Below, piece by piece: positions 52,501 to 58,414 of a stretch of DNA of 64,000 nt; position 1 is the first letter of the stretch, and each line of letters opens with the position of its first letter. The translations under genes and the position numbers were made by a program. Location: NCBI GenBank assembly GCA_019637335.1, contig JAHBVV010000031.1, positions 1 through 64,000 on the forward strand, given 5' to 3'. Source of the DNA: Candidatus Hydrogenedentota bacterium. Its GTDB lineage: Bacteria; Hydrogenedentota; Hydrogenedentia; Hydrogenedentales; JAEUWI01. The notes under the pieces were generated by a model that saw nothing but the letters and a program-made list of their open reading frames with translations, ran no database searches and had not been told where the DNA came from.

Positions 52501-52892
52501 CAGTCCACCTGCTTCTCGCCGCCGGTGGCCCCGGCGGTCAGGGCGGGAAGCGCAACCGCCGCCGCGCTGGACGCAAGCCGGATCTCGGGCGCCTCCGGAT
52601 CGGCGCTGTCCACCGGCGCGTCCACCGTCACGTGGACTTCCGGAAGCCGTGGATCGCGCGCGGACGCGTTGATCGGAACAATGTTCACCACCGGACGGGC
52701 ATCCGCCGCGGGCTCGGGCGTCGCCGCCCCGTCCGCCGGAAGTTCGGGCGCACTGGCCGATGCGGGTTCCAGGGCGGCGGCCGCGGAGGCTGCCTCCGCG
52801 GCGCGTGGCCCGTTGCTCTGCCACGTCACTACCCCGATTGCCAGTAGACCCAAGAGGGTAAAGCCTGCCAAGGCGCCGTGCTTTTTGCTCAC
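40584..52892 (-). CDS. giant duplicated surface protein, 4,102 residues, with PKD, SGNH-like and IPT/TIG modules and a C-terminal sorting-type tail
   Basis: GTG start at 52892 with GGAGGAG about 10 bases upstream. A signal sequence (AGFTLLGLLAIGVV) precedes an Ala/Pro-rich region. Residues about 257-1975 and 2212-3865 are two long homologous copies, sharing for example NWVPL, LEFGIF, EVHDL..TY, FPWG.RG.GFIS.FKD and VSWGP.TPTEPDP. Between them are two PKD domains (VVWNFGDGNT; YSWNFGDGNT) and a Gly-Glu repeat. The second copy carries an extra domain of about 270 residues near 3155-3420 (VLYIHHGAGSSWL...), tentatively SGNH-hydrolase-like. Two IPT/TIG-like folds follow (about 3860-4060). The end PGCGAGGAGGGTPLG, a hydrophobic helix and WKRGARK form a tripartite sorting-type tail. 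It is probably exported and surface-anchored; the ligand is unknown. Confidence 0.9.
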   Translation of the reverse strand: MSKKHGALAGFTLLGLLAIGVVTWQSNGPRAAEAASAAAALEPASASAPELPADGAATPEPAADARPVVNIVPINASARDPRLPEVHVTVDAPVDSADPEAPEIRLASSAAAVALPALTAGATGGEKQVDCNQITLNIGIDPPTGPAAFQPTLSNLSTFNGSPNIPGLQNVIWRIRSMEADAEGNFEVDRTIIRDASINGGRVRLDGDGGDNTLPLAEGEYDVGIQLVFTGGQRCPPAGAAFIEQIIVSNAGEQPPSANFTATSLVGDFDEAGLLPLNDWVPLFLIEMSHGEDDFAPRTLTNLQFEITAGLWDGGPASRPYPAGARPQEIDFLEFGIFRDNGEDGPDGVWDGRSTGTRYDSSFPFLTWDAHGYPYEMPVRPGLTRGGGNLVSGPNNRNYRVNDTFYDLNFTFDPNAAGFDPNDPFADFPAATGINPKFPFNEWVTAGPSPHNVYIVAVRLSSAWTSGKSLGVVISGARMQPYVADGAYSQGRRVDPMPRNAEGDLLDSFSPDFFAGEVEAAEAGYSASFEVWDQSGWDDFFSAPGDRSYDRVNHDIKMYTPYGEHIRPRWDVGDTIINAVTGEWLDLRELFPIETWIPVIAINAHAAQFGLVEPLDAVALREINVILTDIGGDPYGPRGNGGFDPTEGLDTVTSETNGILGTASNVDYAFNGLWVYHDSDNQNNGIFDVPSNAGSIGVTFDDDPMFPGAFFGADISGEGFVEPGLLEWEYIPFPPGGGDPWWKLRIPLAGVNRRGSFSLNNTPNGLLESIPDPYGTRRPRADYFVTVRADSGFQDISGVPGDGTGLALGADFRAFIEPRRWSTGRPGSSSGAPSEPGHWEGGIWFSNQIPANLFPSGRQIDPSGVRNFRTGYAQDDPIVDYLCPPDQFPCPTLDQLYPVEPWWPERYSDRNTVKPQRSGFEVHDLVLTYSTNNLYAKETFVQMGQNIGASAPFTYYSGAKASDAFWTDPSLAGVDPVTGAFDGASLFSVGILESRFNSFFSLGGFPDITDGITLIGASVAGRGGLLADDTLTSSQYSFETVPFKLSGDAIDAQLNDPRSVFFPNPPQQPTLPRYSSWPPFDTGLINAGNAGEVYLASEGAMANEPYHNPTSSMSEFTYSDDVYVFVAQDPQYGAIGNVAGMWLVDEHGARARILSNTGNALTLQDGHRFYLDRFLMAGQELTLPRHPFGVQQNARVARGKWMIVSDTLVRGEYPRMSNWPAGLDRDVSQDLRGLRAARLLKQYASFNSQPTAMLGINLIGADDQTVNSFPNLSVNAITVAFWGPEFGINDLARLDPDGLLSSSGVLLYEDTNQNGVFDAPIFREGSSTPQFIDRIVPVEPRSLNWRTEPEPINLYGKLDPDTGNYAADDLSGDGIVFTGNQNDPAEVAAFRATLSAEDAARFDGLSDRAWVLTLHLDDLWTVPQSDTRTGGPNGSFGDTGGETGGGDAGGGTGGGGTGIGGGDDDDDNDRGRNKSVGGRWPSFWTSAPTLLDLDAPQPKALPAGGNQGDDLFIVVRTSETIGAFKEFRAVIPARLPNRSPVAEQIAGIEVSPRTYPVVGSFEKVNPDEGALGDFFGHDMLAIDVPARIVTENINGPAVASSFPASVQPGSPPGAVLGIDASTNRPENILGEGATGVAGTGAFTTTGVTWTDDIVGDWLIAMWRDPDLDGDGITAPDRVEAYEITAVSGSTLTLRAGTPANGSPWQVVRNPTFLEQVIVELYDVGNDGKFDPQRDLLPLNHEDPANGALSGLSLYRDNDAHPLNTNGRFDPPFLNPETQQLEYIDLPIALDDAPKFIGLVGEPERQVKFVFSSPGTDNLVGRDALAYEAQPRLRQPIPNRFGQANSDPEFGSDFFVVVRTSRNMSLGDDFQAAIVSWGPNTPTEPDPDNFSPDLRGTSGQREDEFDIFSEFPWGARGLGFISFFKDRPEVRYWTYNKDRRRVEPMTELDHSQDDKNVRHWIRTNPNVAGRSRTIVSTASPTIDFTVDRNRQSVGQPVTFTLCVTDTDVTRVVWNFGDGNTLEDLNPTPIAPDPDNPSVTCFEYQHIYEDEGTYTVSVTVTDGNGVEDTVTRVNVIQIVPFPFADFIGAPLDGALTPDPGGQLPDGLDVQFTDLSQGGPDYEVVSYSWNFGDGNTSTNQNPVHRYTAEGFYTVSLQVVFRNRETDEEVVRTIELLNYITVRPCVGPGCADPGEGEGEGEGEGEGEGEGEGEDQPTADFTVTSMIRDGEALIPLMNWVPLLNVVMATDPENPAARILSSITFQVHGDPRSSADLGYINSGGPEASDLLEFGIFYENFSTDDEDNNNLNAAHDFLLATWDAAGDDLVTLDTTGGNLTYTVNFIGSGTPEDPEVFVPAGPTGDNTIDGNSFIIAFRTSATWRTHLSLSTTVLDAEMVIPDADGTFPVDAEGAPIDSYTPNFFENEILDEDGGYSSSFGVFDARGNNDGDNLFPNNNNWNHPFVLHLPTAEFARPRWNTPGKLLTVAGAEGLQLRQLIAIEEWVNVININLHATRAEHFDFFDPLATSGHFYAEGKQPSIQQVNLILTDIGADPFGVPGNGGFDPRTDLDSITYSSVRQIGSEIARAPNFTFNGAWVWVDGNNNGIFDPPTPAENNFGVQFNGDFPLRPLAVRDAIWEYIPFPPGGGDPWWKLSLDFDLLRIFGTSDGDEGRIEAIPDDVIDSELADDFPATDISPDYFVVIRTDSGFKDVSQGVGDGQGVQPGADFRAFIEPRRFDTATQSFEGGIYVNAQIPGPGFAVSQNDRVYTTWQDDPRWGADEPWWNERTMNEKSAKPIRVGLEVHDLTMTYGSHNLEFARGSDLAFGFPFSASYCYGFSNGIFDPTDFDRWMDPLGIQQSRFLNVHSVGVESFQPLYTVDFQIFDDSESIRTLLSVGDFQYPFETVPFGSGARNETPRSSAIGQQPVQPALPRFGTWPGALLPGQYPRLSDWAPEDARARLLVQRTDINNRHQPLLGINTVGSADPVVNAASETYISEINLAFWGPDFTPETLYPLDPAGINLDSGVLLWEDRNTEGDFLLSQGAYLNLTDFNDFLDPGQILFNEDQVVPLNNARWGAAPELIDLDGDGAPDDLDGNGLIDDGDRAWVLKLQLRTLWPLPHNDSGGVGAAVSNLFLCQGSTGAGTGSGGGGGGGGGGGGTTDDVLYIHHGAGSSWLSAGLSDALLAKAYVDERNDIRELTDVPSDSGRPDSLSPTPGNFTDIRHWLLWFNDYLRGIRDHDTADGINRIVMFNSDAFTNLLEGVGSVPGDPFGSAQTFENYKAVFQHPSGPGTGAIYNGPNGVVYRPLEDVFAANPDMMFVVLTAPPLPAGQTTDAEADLARQWADWLVNTWQAGYNSRNPSLKNVVVFDWFGFLARPASAGAGLRHRLKEEYTRSGSTLPNNDALRASTEFFISGTDSTDSLLDLAVEAFPRIDFTLPSKLVIAGGNTDLSNKALDLDAPQSGDDLFITVKVSDKAAANSQFRALIPATLPSRPEGRREAGIRFTPTGHASAGALVKSNPDEAPVQDFYGHDVVTMNIPLKLRDLTSQSATIDIGGAAVAAMGLDISTNRRDEVRATGRTGVGTPNTFTVAGAGWTPGAFVGDYLIDSRYEAYEITGNTATALTLLSGEPRDGGWKIVQNPTFLEQVVVEFYNEGTTAEFDVATDLLPMNIDQRLSGVALYRDNDFHPENRNGHFDANIDIPVPLDARPQLFGTTGDAQQVKFVFSLPGTGFAGDDPAALPRNRQWAPNSWDGEYAESDFFVVIRASEDMQVNDNFRIGIVSWGPSTPTEPDPYLFARLSGPAREDFRKFQEFPWGNRGVGFISIFKDGPVRYFMDGTRPGLKVDNSGFNWVRTHSNQKKRSGVFTARAVPVGPTSVVINSASTTELPAQTLEDNPFSFVIFGSGFGSKPEVVLTGYDVTVNQATNTSISVTIRTIPGQSPQEPIVLIVRNPDTGKEASRTNLFTLVSGTGDVAPSITRVTPQRAEKSDFPVRIIGENFPDAEDLVVMFGNTVMNDLFVSGGGTSITVGFPQGGFAGVGKMNVTVRNTANGTQAMKLNAFDFVSQPDVGKLPGCGAGGAGGGTPLGDLLVLIAAALFLGGGLWKRGARKA
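46264..46330 (-). repeat. hexanucleotide Gly-Glu repeat inside the giant surface-protein gene
   Basis: About eleven near-perfect tandem hexamers encode an alternating Gly-Glu linker (residues about 2188-2209). It joins the second PKD domain to the second long copy. The length is a multiple of three, so changes in copy number would alter linker length without breaking the frame. Confidence 0.9.
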
Positions 52893-53119
52893 GTTTGAAC
52901 TCTCCTCCGGCGGAAAATAAGACTCCCCCGCACGGCCAGGCGCCGTGGGGGCGAAACAGCTCGCAGTTCTTCTAAGGGGGTGTAACCCAGATTCGGCAAC
53001 TCACCCGCCGGATAGATCCCTCCCATGAGATCCCCATCCTCCAGGTGGCCCGGCGCGACCGGGGAAAGCAATTTGCCTCTCCACGACCGGCGCCACGGCC
53101 TCAAACGTTGCAAAACCAT
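52889..53119 (-). CDS. possible 76-residue upstream ORF coupled to the giant surface-protein gene
   Basis: The ATG at 53119 has GGGGA about 7 bases upstream, and the TGA overlaps the GTG start of the giant gene as GTGA, the usual geometry of translational coupling. The peptide is basic (RPWRRSWRG at the N-terminus, FRRRR at the C-terminus) and has no recognisable domain. It lies wholly within the predicted leader downstream of the promoter at 53147-53175. The overlap could be coincidental in G+C-rich DNA, so I list it as a candidate leader or regulatory ORF. Confidence 0.3.
   Translation of the reverse strand: MVLQRLRPWRRSWRGKLLSPVAPGHLEDGDLMGGIYPAGELPNLGYTPLEELRAVSPPRRLAVRGSLIFRRRRVQT
52926..52951 (-). 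other. leader hairpin just upstream of the giant gene's ribosome site
   Basis: The stem pairs CACGGC with GCCGTG, extended by four C-G pairs after a one-base bulge (52926-52936 with 52942-52951). It lies about 15 bases upstream of the GGAGGAG site at 52905-52911 on the minus strand. No T-run follows, so it is not a terminator. It could affect translation or mRNA stability, which cannot be judged from sequence alone. Confidence 0.5.
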
Positions 53120-53146
53120 AAATGTCCCCAATTTGTTGTCCCGTTG

Positions 53147-53175
53147 TTTATAGCATAGCGGGGGCAGCGTGTCAA
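53147..53175 (-). promoter_or_regulatory. strong sigma70-type promoter for the giant surface-protein operon
   Basis: Minus strand: TTGACA (53175-53170, perfect), a spacer of exactly 17 bases and TATAAA (53152-53147, one mismatch). This is the best promoter in the window. The start site would be near 53140, giving a leader of about 250 bases that contains a hairpin and a short ORF. The 372-base gap (52893-53264) otherwise shows no gene. Confidence 0.85.
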
Positions 53176-53264
53176 TAGTAAAACCCGCTGCAATTGCCCA
53201 CACCACTATAAGTTAGGCGCGGTCCGGCTCGCCCCGGCTGGACAGTATTCGCGCTTTTTGTCTA

Positions 53265-55157
53265 TTAATTACCCGTTCTCCCGCCGCCCGAACGCGTACG
53301 GATACCCGCAACCGCCGAACCAACCTGCTCGATAAGCGACTGCTTCACCCGATACACACCCGGTCGGGACGCCGTGCGCGCAAAGCGCTCGTCATCAATG
53401 CCCGGCGTCACCGCCCCGATTTCGAGCGGTCCCAACACCACCGGATCACCGCCGTCATGCTCCGGCGCCAGCGTCACCTGGATGGTGAAGCGGGGCGCGT
53501 CAAAGCCATATTCCGGCGAATCCGCCTCCGTCGATTCCTCCACGGCAACCGCCCGAAGGCCCGCCACCGCCAGCAGCAGCGTCATCGCGTCCTGCTGGTT
53601 CGGCATGAACCGGTCTTCCGGCGCGGTCACCACCCAACGGTTATACGCTTTTTCGAGCGTATATTCCACCCCGTCAAATTGGAAGACCATCTTCTGCGCG
53701 CGATCCAGTGAAAACCGCAGTAGCGACAAGTCCCGGAAATGTTGCGGCGAAGCGATCGCGAAGGCCACGTGCTCCTTCGGCACGCCCGCCACTTCGCCCG
53801 CATCCGTCAGCGCGTAGTAGCGATCCGGGTCGCCGGGATCGGGCGTCAGCCGGATTTCCAGCGGCTCCTCGCCCTCCGCGCCGGAGAAGCGGATGATCGC
53901 CTCCGGGTCGTCCAGCCCGTAGACTTCGGGCCCCTCGGGATAGAACTGCACGCCCTCGACGGACTTCAGCGCCGCGATATAGTGCGTCACGTACAACTCG
54001 TCGGTGTCGTCCAGCGGCGGGTCCACCATGGACCAGGCGTCGCCCTCGGAGGCGAGGCGCTCCAGCGTAAACGACGAATCCCGCCCGATATACTCGAGCT
54101 TGCGGAACGCGCCGATCCGCCGTGCAATCAGACGCCGCTCGCGGAGCGCGTTGATCCGCGGGTACAGCCGCGTGATGTGGCCATCCATCAGGAACACCGC
54201 CGGCTCCCCCTCCTTCCGGACCCACACGCCGCTGGCCCCACCCTCGCCGCCGACCGCGCCCATATCCCCGAAATAGAAGGTTTGCCGCCCGCCGCCTTCC
54301 GCGCCGTTCTCGATCGTTATGCGGGCCGTCGCGGGTTCCAGGCCATAGTCGGCGTAGGACTCCGGCGCGTCCACGAAATGCCGACCTCGCGCGTACTGGA
54401 TCTCCTTGACCAGCTCGTCCACCTTCTCCTGGTTCGCCGCCGTGCTCACCGGGGAAATTTGCATCCACGGCGCCTCGGCGGAGGATCGCTCGACGATAAT
54501 CACCACGTCCGATTCCGTGCCCACCGGCGGCGGGTCGGTCACCACCTCGAGCTGCCGCTCGTATTCCGCTTCGGTCATGATGCGCGCGAACTCCAGGCGC
54601 AGCACCGGCGCCTCGTGCCGGTCCACCAGCCAGGACTGGCGCAGCAGTTCCAGCGGGCGGTCCAGCTCAAACACGGCCTCCTTCTTCACCAGAAACACCG
54701 GGCCATCGTCCAGCTGGGCGTAGCGCAGGGTCTGTGTTGGCTCGAGAAACCCGAAGCGCAACGTGTGCCGCGCGCCCCCCGACTCCAGGCCGACCACCAG
54801 CCGCGGCAGCTCCAGCCCGTACGCCTCCAGCCCCAGCGCGCCCTCCGGAAGTGTGCGCTCGTTCATCAGCCTGGCCGTCTGCTCCGCGACCCGGTCCCAA
54901 AGCTCCGCATTCGGCTTGATCGTCGGGTTCGGCTCGCGGATCGTCCAGCTCCCCGACTCGTCACGCGCGCCGGCGGTGGGCTCGGCGTCCACCTGATCGA
55001 TGGAGAGGCGCTCGATATCCGCCCCTTCGAAGCTGAACACGCGCTTCGCTTCCTGCGCCAGCTGCTCGCTCTGCGCCTGAAAATACTGCCAGCCAAAATA
55101 CGCCAGAATCAGCAGCGCGAGCAGCGCGCCCAATTGCACCGTGTTCCGAAACTTCAT
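53265..55157 (-). CDS. DUF4340 membrane-anchored protein of a Gld-like ABC cluster
   Basis: The protein has 630 residues from the ATG at 55157, which overlaps the previous stop as ATGA. One N-terminal membrane helix (LGALLALLILAYFGWQYF) is followed by a large beta-rich exported part. It has the repeated DUF4340 pattern of 'W.I..P....D...V..L...L' units, for example SWTIREPNPTIKPNAELWDRVAEQ, YARGRHFVDAPESYADYGL and NRWVVTAPEDRFMPNQQDAMTLLLAVAGLRAVA. DUF4340 genes commonly follow GldA/GldF/GldG-like genes. The biochemical role is not established; it probably acts in the envelope as a partner of the transporter. It is the last gene of its operon. Confidence 0.85.
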   Translation of the reverse strand: MKFRNTVQLGALLALLILAYFGWQYFQAQSEQLAQEAKRVFSFEGADIERLSIDQVDAEPTAGARDESGSWTIREPNPTIKPNAELWDRVAEQTARLMNERTLPEGALGLEAYGLELPRLVVGLESGGARHTLRFGFLEPTQTLRYAQLDDGPVFLVKKEAVFELDRPLELLRQSWLVDRHEAPVLRLEFARIMTEAEYERQLEVVTDPPPVGTESDVVIIVERSSAEAPWMQISPVSTAANQEKVDELVKEIQYARGRHFVDAPESYADYGLEPATARITIENGAEGGGRQTFYFGDMGAVGGEGGASGVWVRKEGEPAVFLMDGHITRLYPRINALRERRLIARRIGAFRKLEYIGRDSSFTLERLASEGDAWSMVDPPLDDTDELYVTHYIAALKSVEGVQFYPEGPEVYGLDDPEAIIRFSGAEGEEPLEIRLTPDPGDPDRYYALTDAGEVAGVPKEHVAFAIASPQHFRDLSLLRFSLDRAQKMVFQFDGVEYTLEKAYNRWVVTAPEDRFMPNQQDAMTLLLAVAGLRAVAVEESTEADSPEYGFDAPRFTIQVTLAPEHDGGDPVVLGPLEIGAVTPGIDDERFARTASRPGVYRVKQSLIEQVGSAVAGIRTRSGGGRTGN

Positions 55158-56830
55158 CGGTACTTTCTCCGCAGGATATACACCGCGATGCCCGCCGCGA
55201 TAATCAATTGCACCGTCAGCAGCGTGCTCACCCAGACGATGGCGCGCTTGTCCCGGTCGCTCAATACGATGGCCCGGTCCGTCTTCCCGGACGGGCGGAT
55301 CGCGATCAGGTCCTCGCGCTCGCTGAGCCACGCGAACGTGTTCAGCATGAGGTTCAGGTTGCCCTGGACCTCCGTCATCAGCTGGCCGTTCGTCACGAAA
55401 TCCGCATCGCCTACCACCACCACCCGGCTCGTCACCGGCTGGCCCGTTTCGTCCACGTTCTCCGTTCGCCGGACCGCCGCCGCCGCGATGGGCAACGGCC
55501 CGCCCCGCTCTTCCGCGTGCCGTACAAGCGGCCCGCCTTCGCGGAGTCCCTTGACGTCCGACTCGGCCCAGTAATCCGGCGTGCTGCGAAGCAATTCGGT
55601 CACCACCACGCCGTCCGGAACCTTCTCCGCGCGCGACACCGACCGGACCGACCCCAGCAGCAGCGCCTGGTCGAGGCTGTTCGTGATCGCGTGCTCCTTG
55701 TGGAACGACCCGTTGTACTGCATGAAGCCCGCGTCCACCCCTTCAAACGGCGCGTCGCTGTTGCGCAGTTCGAGCTGCCACGGCTTCTCCCGATCCTTCG
55801 AAAGCAACACATCGCTCCCCACCTGGATGCCAAACCGGGATTCCAGCCAGGGCCGTAACTGCTCGCCATGCCCGAGCGCGGCGTTCACCTCGGTCCACGG
55901 CTCCAGCAGCACCAGCAGGCGCCCGCCCTGCTCCAGGTAATCGTCGATCGCCTGAATCTCCAGCGGGTGCAGGTCGCCGCCCGGGTTGTTAATCACCAGG
56001 ATATCGAGCTCCGGGGGCACTTCCGGGTTGCTGATCTGAATCGCCACCCGCCCGATCTGATACGACTCGCCCACGAGCAGGTTGCCAAACGCCGAACCGC
56101 CCGTTTGCGGATCCGTGTCGCTCAAATCCCGCTCCTGGTGGCCCGTGAGAAAGCCCACGTGCAGCTCGCTGTCCCGCAGCACGTTAATCAGCGCATTGGT
56201 GAAATCGCGCTCCTCCAGCCGCGGGCTGCCCCCGCTCAGCGTAATCACCCGCTGCCGCCCCCCAGACCGGATCACGATAGTGCCCTGCGTGGAGACGTGC
56301 GTCAGCCCCATCGCCTCAAGCCGCGGCATCTCGATCTGCGGATCCAGCTCCTCCACCTTCAGCAGCCCCGTGTGTTTCCGGCACTGCTCCAGAAAGCGCA
56401 GCGTCTTGTCGCGCGCGATCCACACCAGTTCGTCGTCCAGCCGCAGGAAGAGACAAAGAACCTCCACTTCGCGGTTCATCGACTGGAGCACCTGCACCGT
56501 CTGCGGCGCCAGTTCGCGACGCCCCTCCTGCGTCAGATCCCACGAGGCGTCCCACTTGGAGAAAAAGACGAACAGCACAACGCAGATGCCCAGGAAAAAG
56601 AAGGTCGAAAGCGCCGCGTTCACGCCGCCCGCGGCCCAACCCTCCCAGCCGGCGCTCCCGGCGAGACCGGCGGTCGCCATCACAAGCCACGCCGCGCCAA
56701 GCGCCAGGCCGAGCAACAGCGCGCCCCACACCGCGCCCGCGTACGCGCTCTGCTGCCACACGAGCAGGTTCAATGAAATCGCCAGGCATCCCGCCGACGC
56801 CAGGCCCGTCAGGGTTCGTATACGTGACAC
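55154..56830 (-). CDS. GldG-like ABC transporter auxiliary protein
   Basis: The protein has 558 residues with a GTG start at 56830 and GGAGGGG upstream. Membrane helices are at about 15-30, 35-58 and 73-92 at the N-terminus, and a terminal one is at about 530-552 (TLLTVQLIIAAGIAVYIL). Between them is the GldG/ABC-auxiliary domain: YDLTQ-like WDLTQEGRRELAPQTVQVLQSM, then DFTNALINVLRDSELHVGFLTGHQERDL, DILVINNPGGDLHPLEIQAIDDYLEQGGRLLVLLEPW and VVVVGDADFVTNG. This domain resembles ThuA/DUF4350-type folds and typically pairs with a GldF permease. It ends 4 bases inside the DUF4340 gene. Gliding itself is not implied. Confidence 0.88.
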   Translation of the reverse strand: MSRIRTLTGLASAGCLAISLNLLVWQQSAYAGAVWGALLLGLALGAAWLVMATAGLAGSAGWEGWAAGGVNAALSTFFFLGICVVLFVFFSKWDASWDLTQEGRRELAPQTVQVLQSMNREVEVLCLFLRLDDELVWIARDKTLRFLEQCRKHTGLLKVEELDPQIEMPRLEAMGLTHVSTQGTIVIRSGGRQRVITLSGGSPRLEERDFTNALINVLRDSELHVGFLTGHQERDLSDTDPQTGGSAFGNLLVGESYQIGRVAIQISNPEVPPELDILVINNPGGDLHPLEIQAIDDYLEQGGRLLVLLEPWTEVNAALGHGEQLRPWLESRFGIQVGSDVLLSKDREKPWQLELRNSDAPFEGVDAGFMQYNGSFHKEHAITNSLDQALLLGSVRSVSRAEKVPDGVVVTELLRSTPDYWAESDVKGLREGGPLVRHAEERGGPLPIAAAAVRRTENVDETGQPVTSRVVVVGDADFVTNGQLMTEVQGNLNLMLNTFAWLSEREDLIAIRPSGKTDRAIVLSDRDKRAIVWVSTLLTVQLIIAAGIAVYILRRKYR

Positions 56831-56834
56831 GCTG

Positions 56835-57668
56835 CTAACCCCTCCAGTTCCGGCTTTCGAGCGCCCGGAACGTCAAGAAAATGAAAAACGCGCTGAAAAG
56901 CACGTAGTACGCAATATCGACCGGCTGCACCACGCCCAACGCCATCTCCTTGGCGTGCGCGTCGATCGGCAACTCCACCACCAGACCGCGGAACACGGCG
57001 TAAAACGTCGCCACGGTTTCGCGCAGGACCGGTGGCCACCCTTCGGGCGCCGGGCTCGTCGCCGGCATGTCGTCGCCGAGGTTGCCCAGAATGAAAAGGA
57101 TCAGTGTCAGGCCGAACGTGATCGTGCCCGACATAATTTGCGTCTTCGTGATCGACGATACAAAAAGCCCCAGGCTGATGCACGCCTGGCCCATCAGAAA
57201 TACCGTCAGCAACCCGAATACGAGCACCGGCGGCTCCACTCCCTCCACATACCAGCCCATGATGATCAGGTTCACCCCGATGCACAGCATCATCATCCCG
57301 AGCACCCCGAGCGCCGCCAGGAACTTGCCGAAGATGATCTCCCGGTCGCGCAGCGGCTGCGTGAGAAGAAACTCGATGGTCCCCCGATGCCGCTCTTCCG
57401 CCAACAGCCGCATCGTGATCAGCGGCGTCAAAAACATGATCAGCATCCCGCAAAACACCAGGTACGGGCTGAGAAAGGTCTCTTCAAAATCCGGCACCGC
57501 GGTAAACGCGTACATCGTCGGGTTCTGCGTCACCTCCGCGTGCATCGTGAAGGATATCGAAAAGGCCAGGCCCGCGATCAGCGCGACCATGCCCACCACA
57601 ACGTAGCCCACCGGCGTAAGGAAGAACGCCTTGAATTCGCGCTTGCATACCGCCCAGGTGTTCCGCAT
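56835..57668 (-). CDS. GldF-like ABC-2 type permease
   Basis: The protein has 277 residues from the ATG at 57668, which overlaps the ATPase stop as TGATG. Six membrane helices can be counted: YVVVGMVALIAGLAFSI, YLVFCGMLIMFLTPLITM, ALGVLGMMMLCIGVNLIIMGWY, a helix around LVFGLLTVFLMGQACISLGLF, TITFGLTLILFILGNL and a C-terminal one. The intracellular RLLAEERHRGTIEFLLTQPLRDREIIFGKFLA is the conserved coupling segment of ABC-2 permeases of the Nos/Gld group. It is tightly coupled to the ATPase upstream and the GldG-like gene downstream. The substrate is unknown. Confidence 0.92.
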   Translation of the reverse strand: MRNTWAVCKREFKAFFLTPVGYVVVGMVALIAGLAFSISFTMHAEVTQNPTMYAFTAVPDFEETFLSPYLVFCGMLIMFLTPLITMRLLAEERHRGTIEFLLTQPLRDREIIFGKFLAALGVLGMMMLCIGVNLIIMGWYVEGVEPPVLVFGLLTVFLMGQACISLGLFVSSITKTQIMSGTITFGLTLILFILGNLGDDMPATSPAPEGWPPVLRETVATFYAVFRGLVVELPIDAHAKEMALGVVQPVDIAYYVLFSAFFIFLTFRALESRNWRG

Positions 57669-58414
57669 CACGCGCCCTCCCCGGTCGCCAGCGGCGCCCG
57701 GTCCGCCGTGATCGCTTCCAGAAACAGCGTCTCCAGCCCGGTGCCGCCCCCTTCCCCCGGCAGATTCTCTATCGGCCGCTCCGCCACCACGCGGCCCTGG
57801 TTGATGATGATCGCCCGTTCGCACAGCATCGCCACCTCCGGTAGAATGTGCGTGCTGATCAAAACCGTGTGCTTTTCGCGCAACCCCCGGATCATCTGCC
57901 GGATCTCCACGATTTGAGCCGGATCCAGGCCCACCGTCGGCTCGTCCAGTATCAACACCGGCGGGCTGCCAATCAGCGCCTGCGCCAGCCCCACCCGCTG
58001 CCGATAGCCCTTCGAAAGGTTCCCGATCAGCCGGTTGGCCATGTGCGACAGCCCGCAGCGCTCCAGCGCGGATCCCACTTCATTCCGCCGCTGGCCTTTC
58101 TCCACCCCCTTCAGCTCCGCCACATACTGCAAAAAACTCGAAACCACCATCTCGTCGTACAGCGGCACGCGCTCCGGCAGGTACCCGATGCGCCGCTTCA
58201 CTTCCAGCGGCGACGCATGCACTTCGAAACCCGCGATCCGCGCCTCGCCCCGCGTCGCCGGCGCAAACGCCGTCAGAATGCGCATCGTTGTGCTTTTCCC
58301 CGCGCCATTCGGGCCCAGAAATCCCACGATTTCGCCCGATGCAACCTGAAAGGAGACATCCTGCACGGCCGCGATGGGACCGTAAAACTTTGTGATCCCC
58401 TGAACGTCAATCAT
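57668..58414 (-). CDS. GldA-like ABC transporter ATPase
   Basis: The protein has 248 residues. The ATG at 58414 is eight bases from GGAG; the GTG one codon earlier is closer than normal. It has all ABC motifs: Walker A GPNGAGKST (34-42), Q-loop region YLPERVPLYDEM, signature NLSKGYRQRVGLAQAL, Walker B VLILDEPTVGLD and the switch His in ISTH. The signature LSKGYRQR is typical of the GldA/CcmA-like subfamily that energises ABC-2 permeases. It is the first gene of the four-gene operon. Confidence 0.94.
   Translation of the reverse strand: MIDVQGITKFYGPIAAVQDVSFQVASGEIVGFLGPNGAGKSTTMRILTAFAPATRGEARIAGFEVHASPLEVKRRIGYLPERVPLYDEMVVSSFLQYVAELKGVEKGQRRNEVGSALERCGLSHMANRLIGNLSKGYRQRVGLAQALIGSPPVLILDEPTVGLDPAQIVEIRQMIRGLREKHTVLISTHILPEVAMLCERAIIINQGRVVAERPIENLPGEGGGTGLETLFLEAITADRAPLATGEGA

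Noticed and set aside
52830-52892. GFTLLG near the start of the 4,102-residue protein read as a prepilin signal
   Set aside because: There is no Glu at +5, and the stretch behaves as an ordinary signal peptide core followed by an Ala/Pro-rich region.
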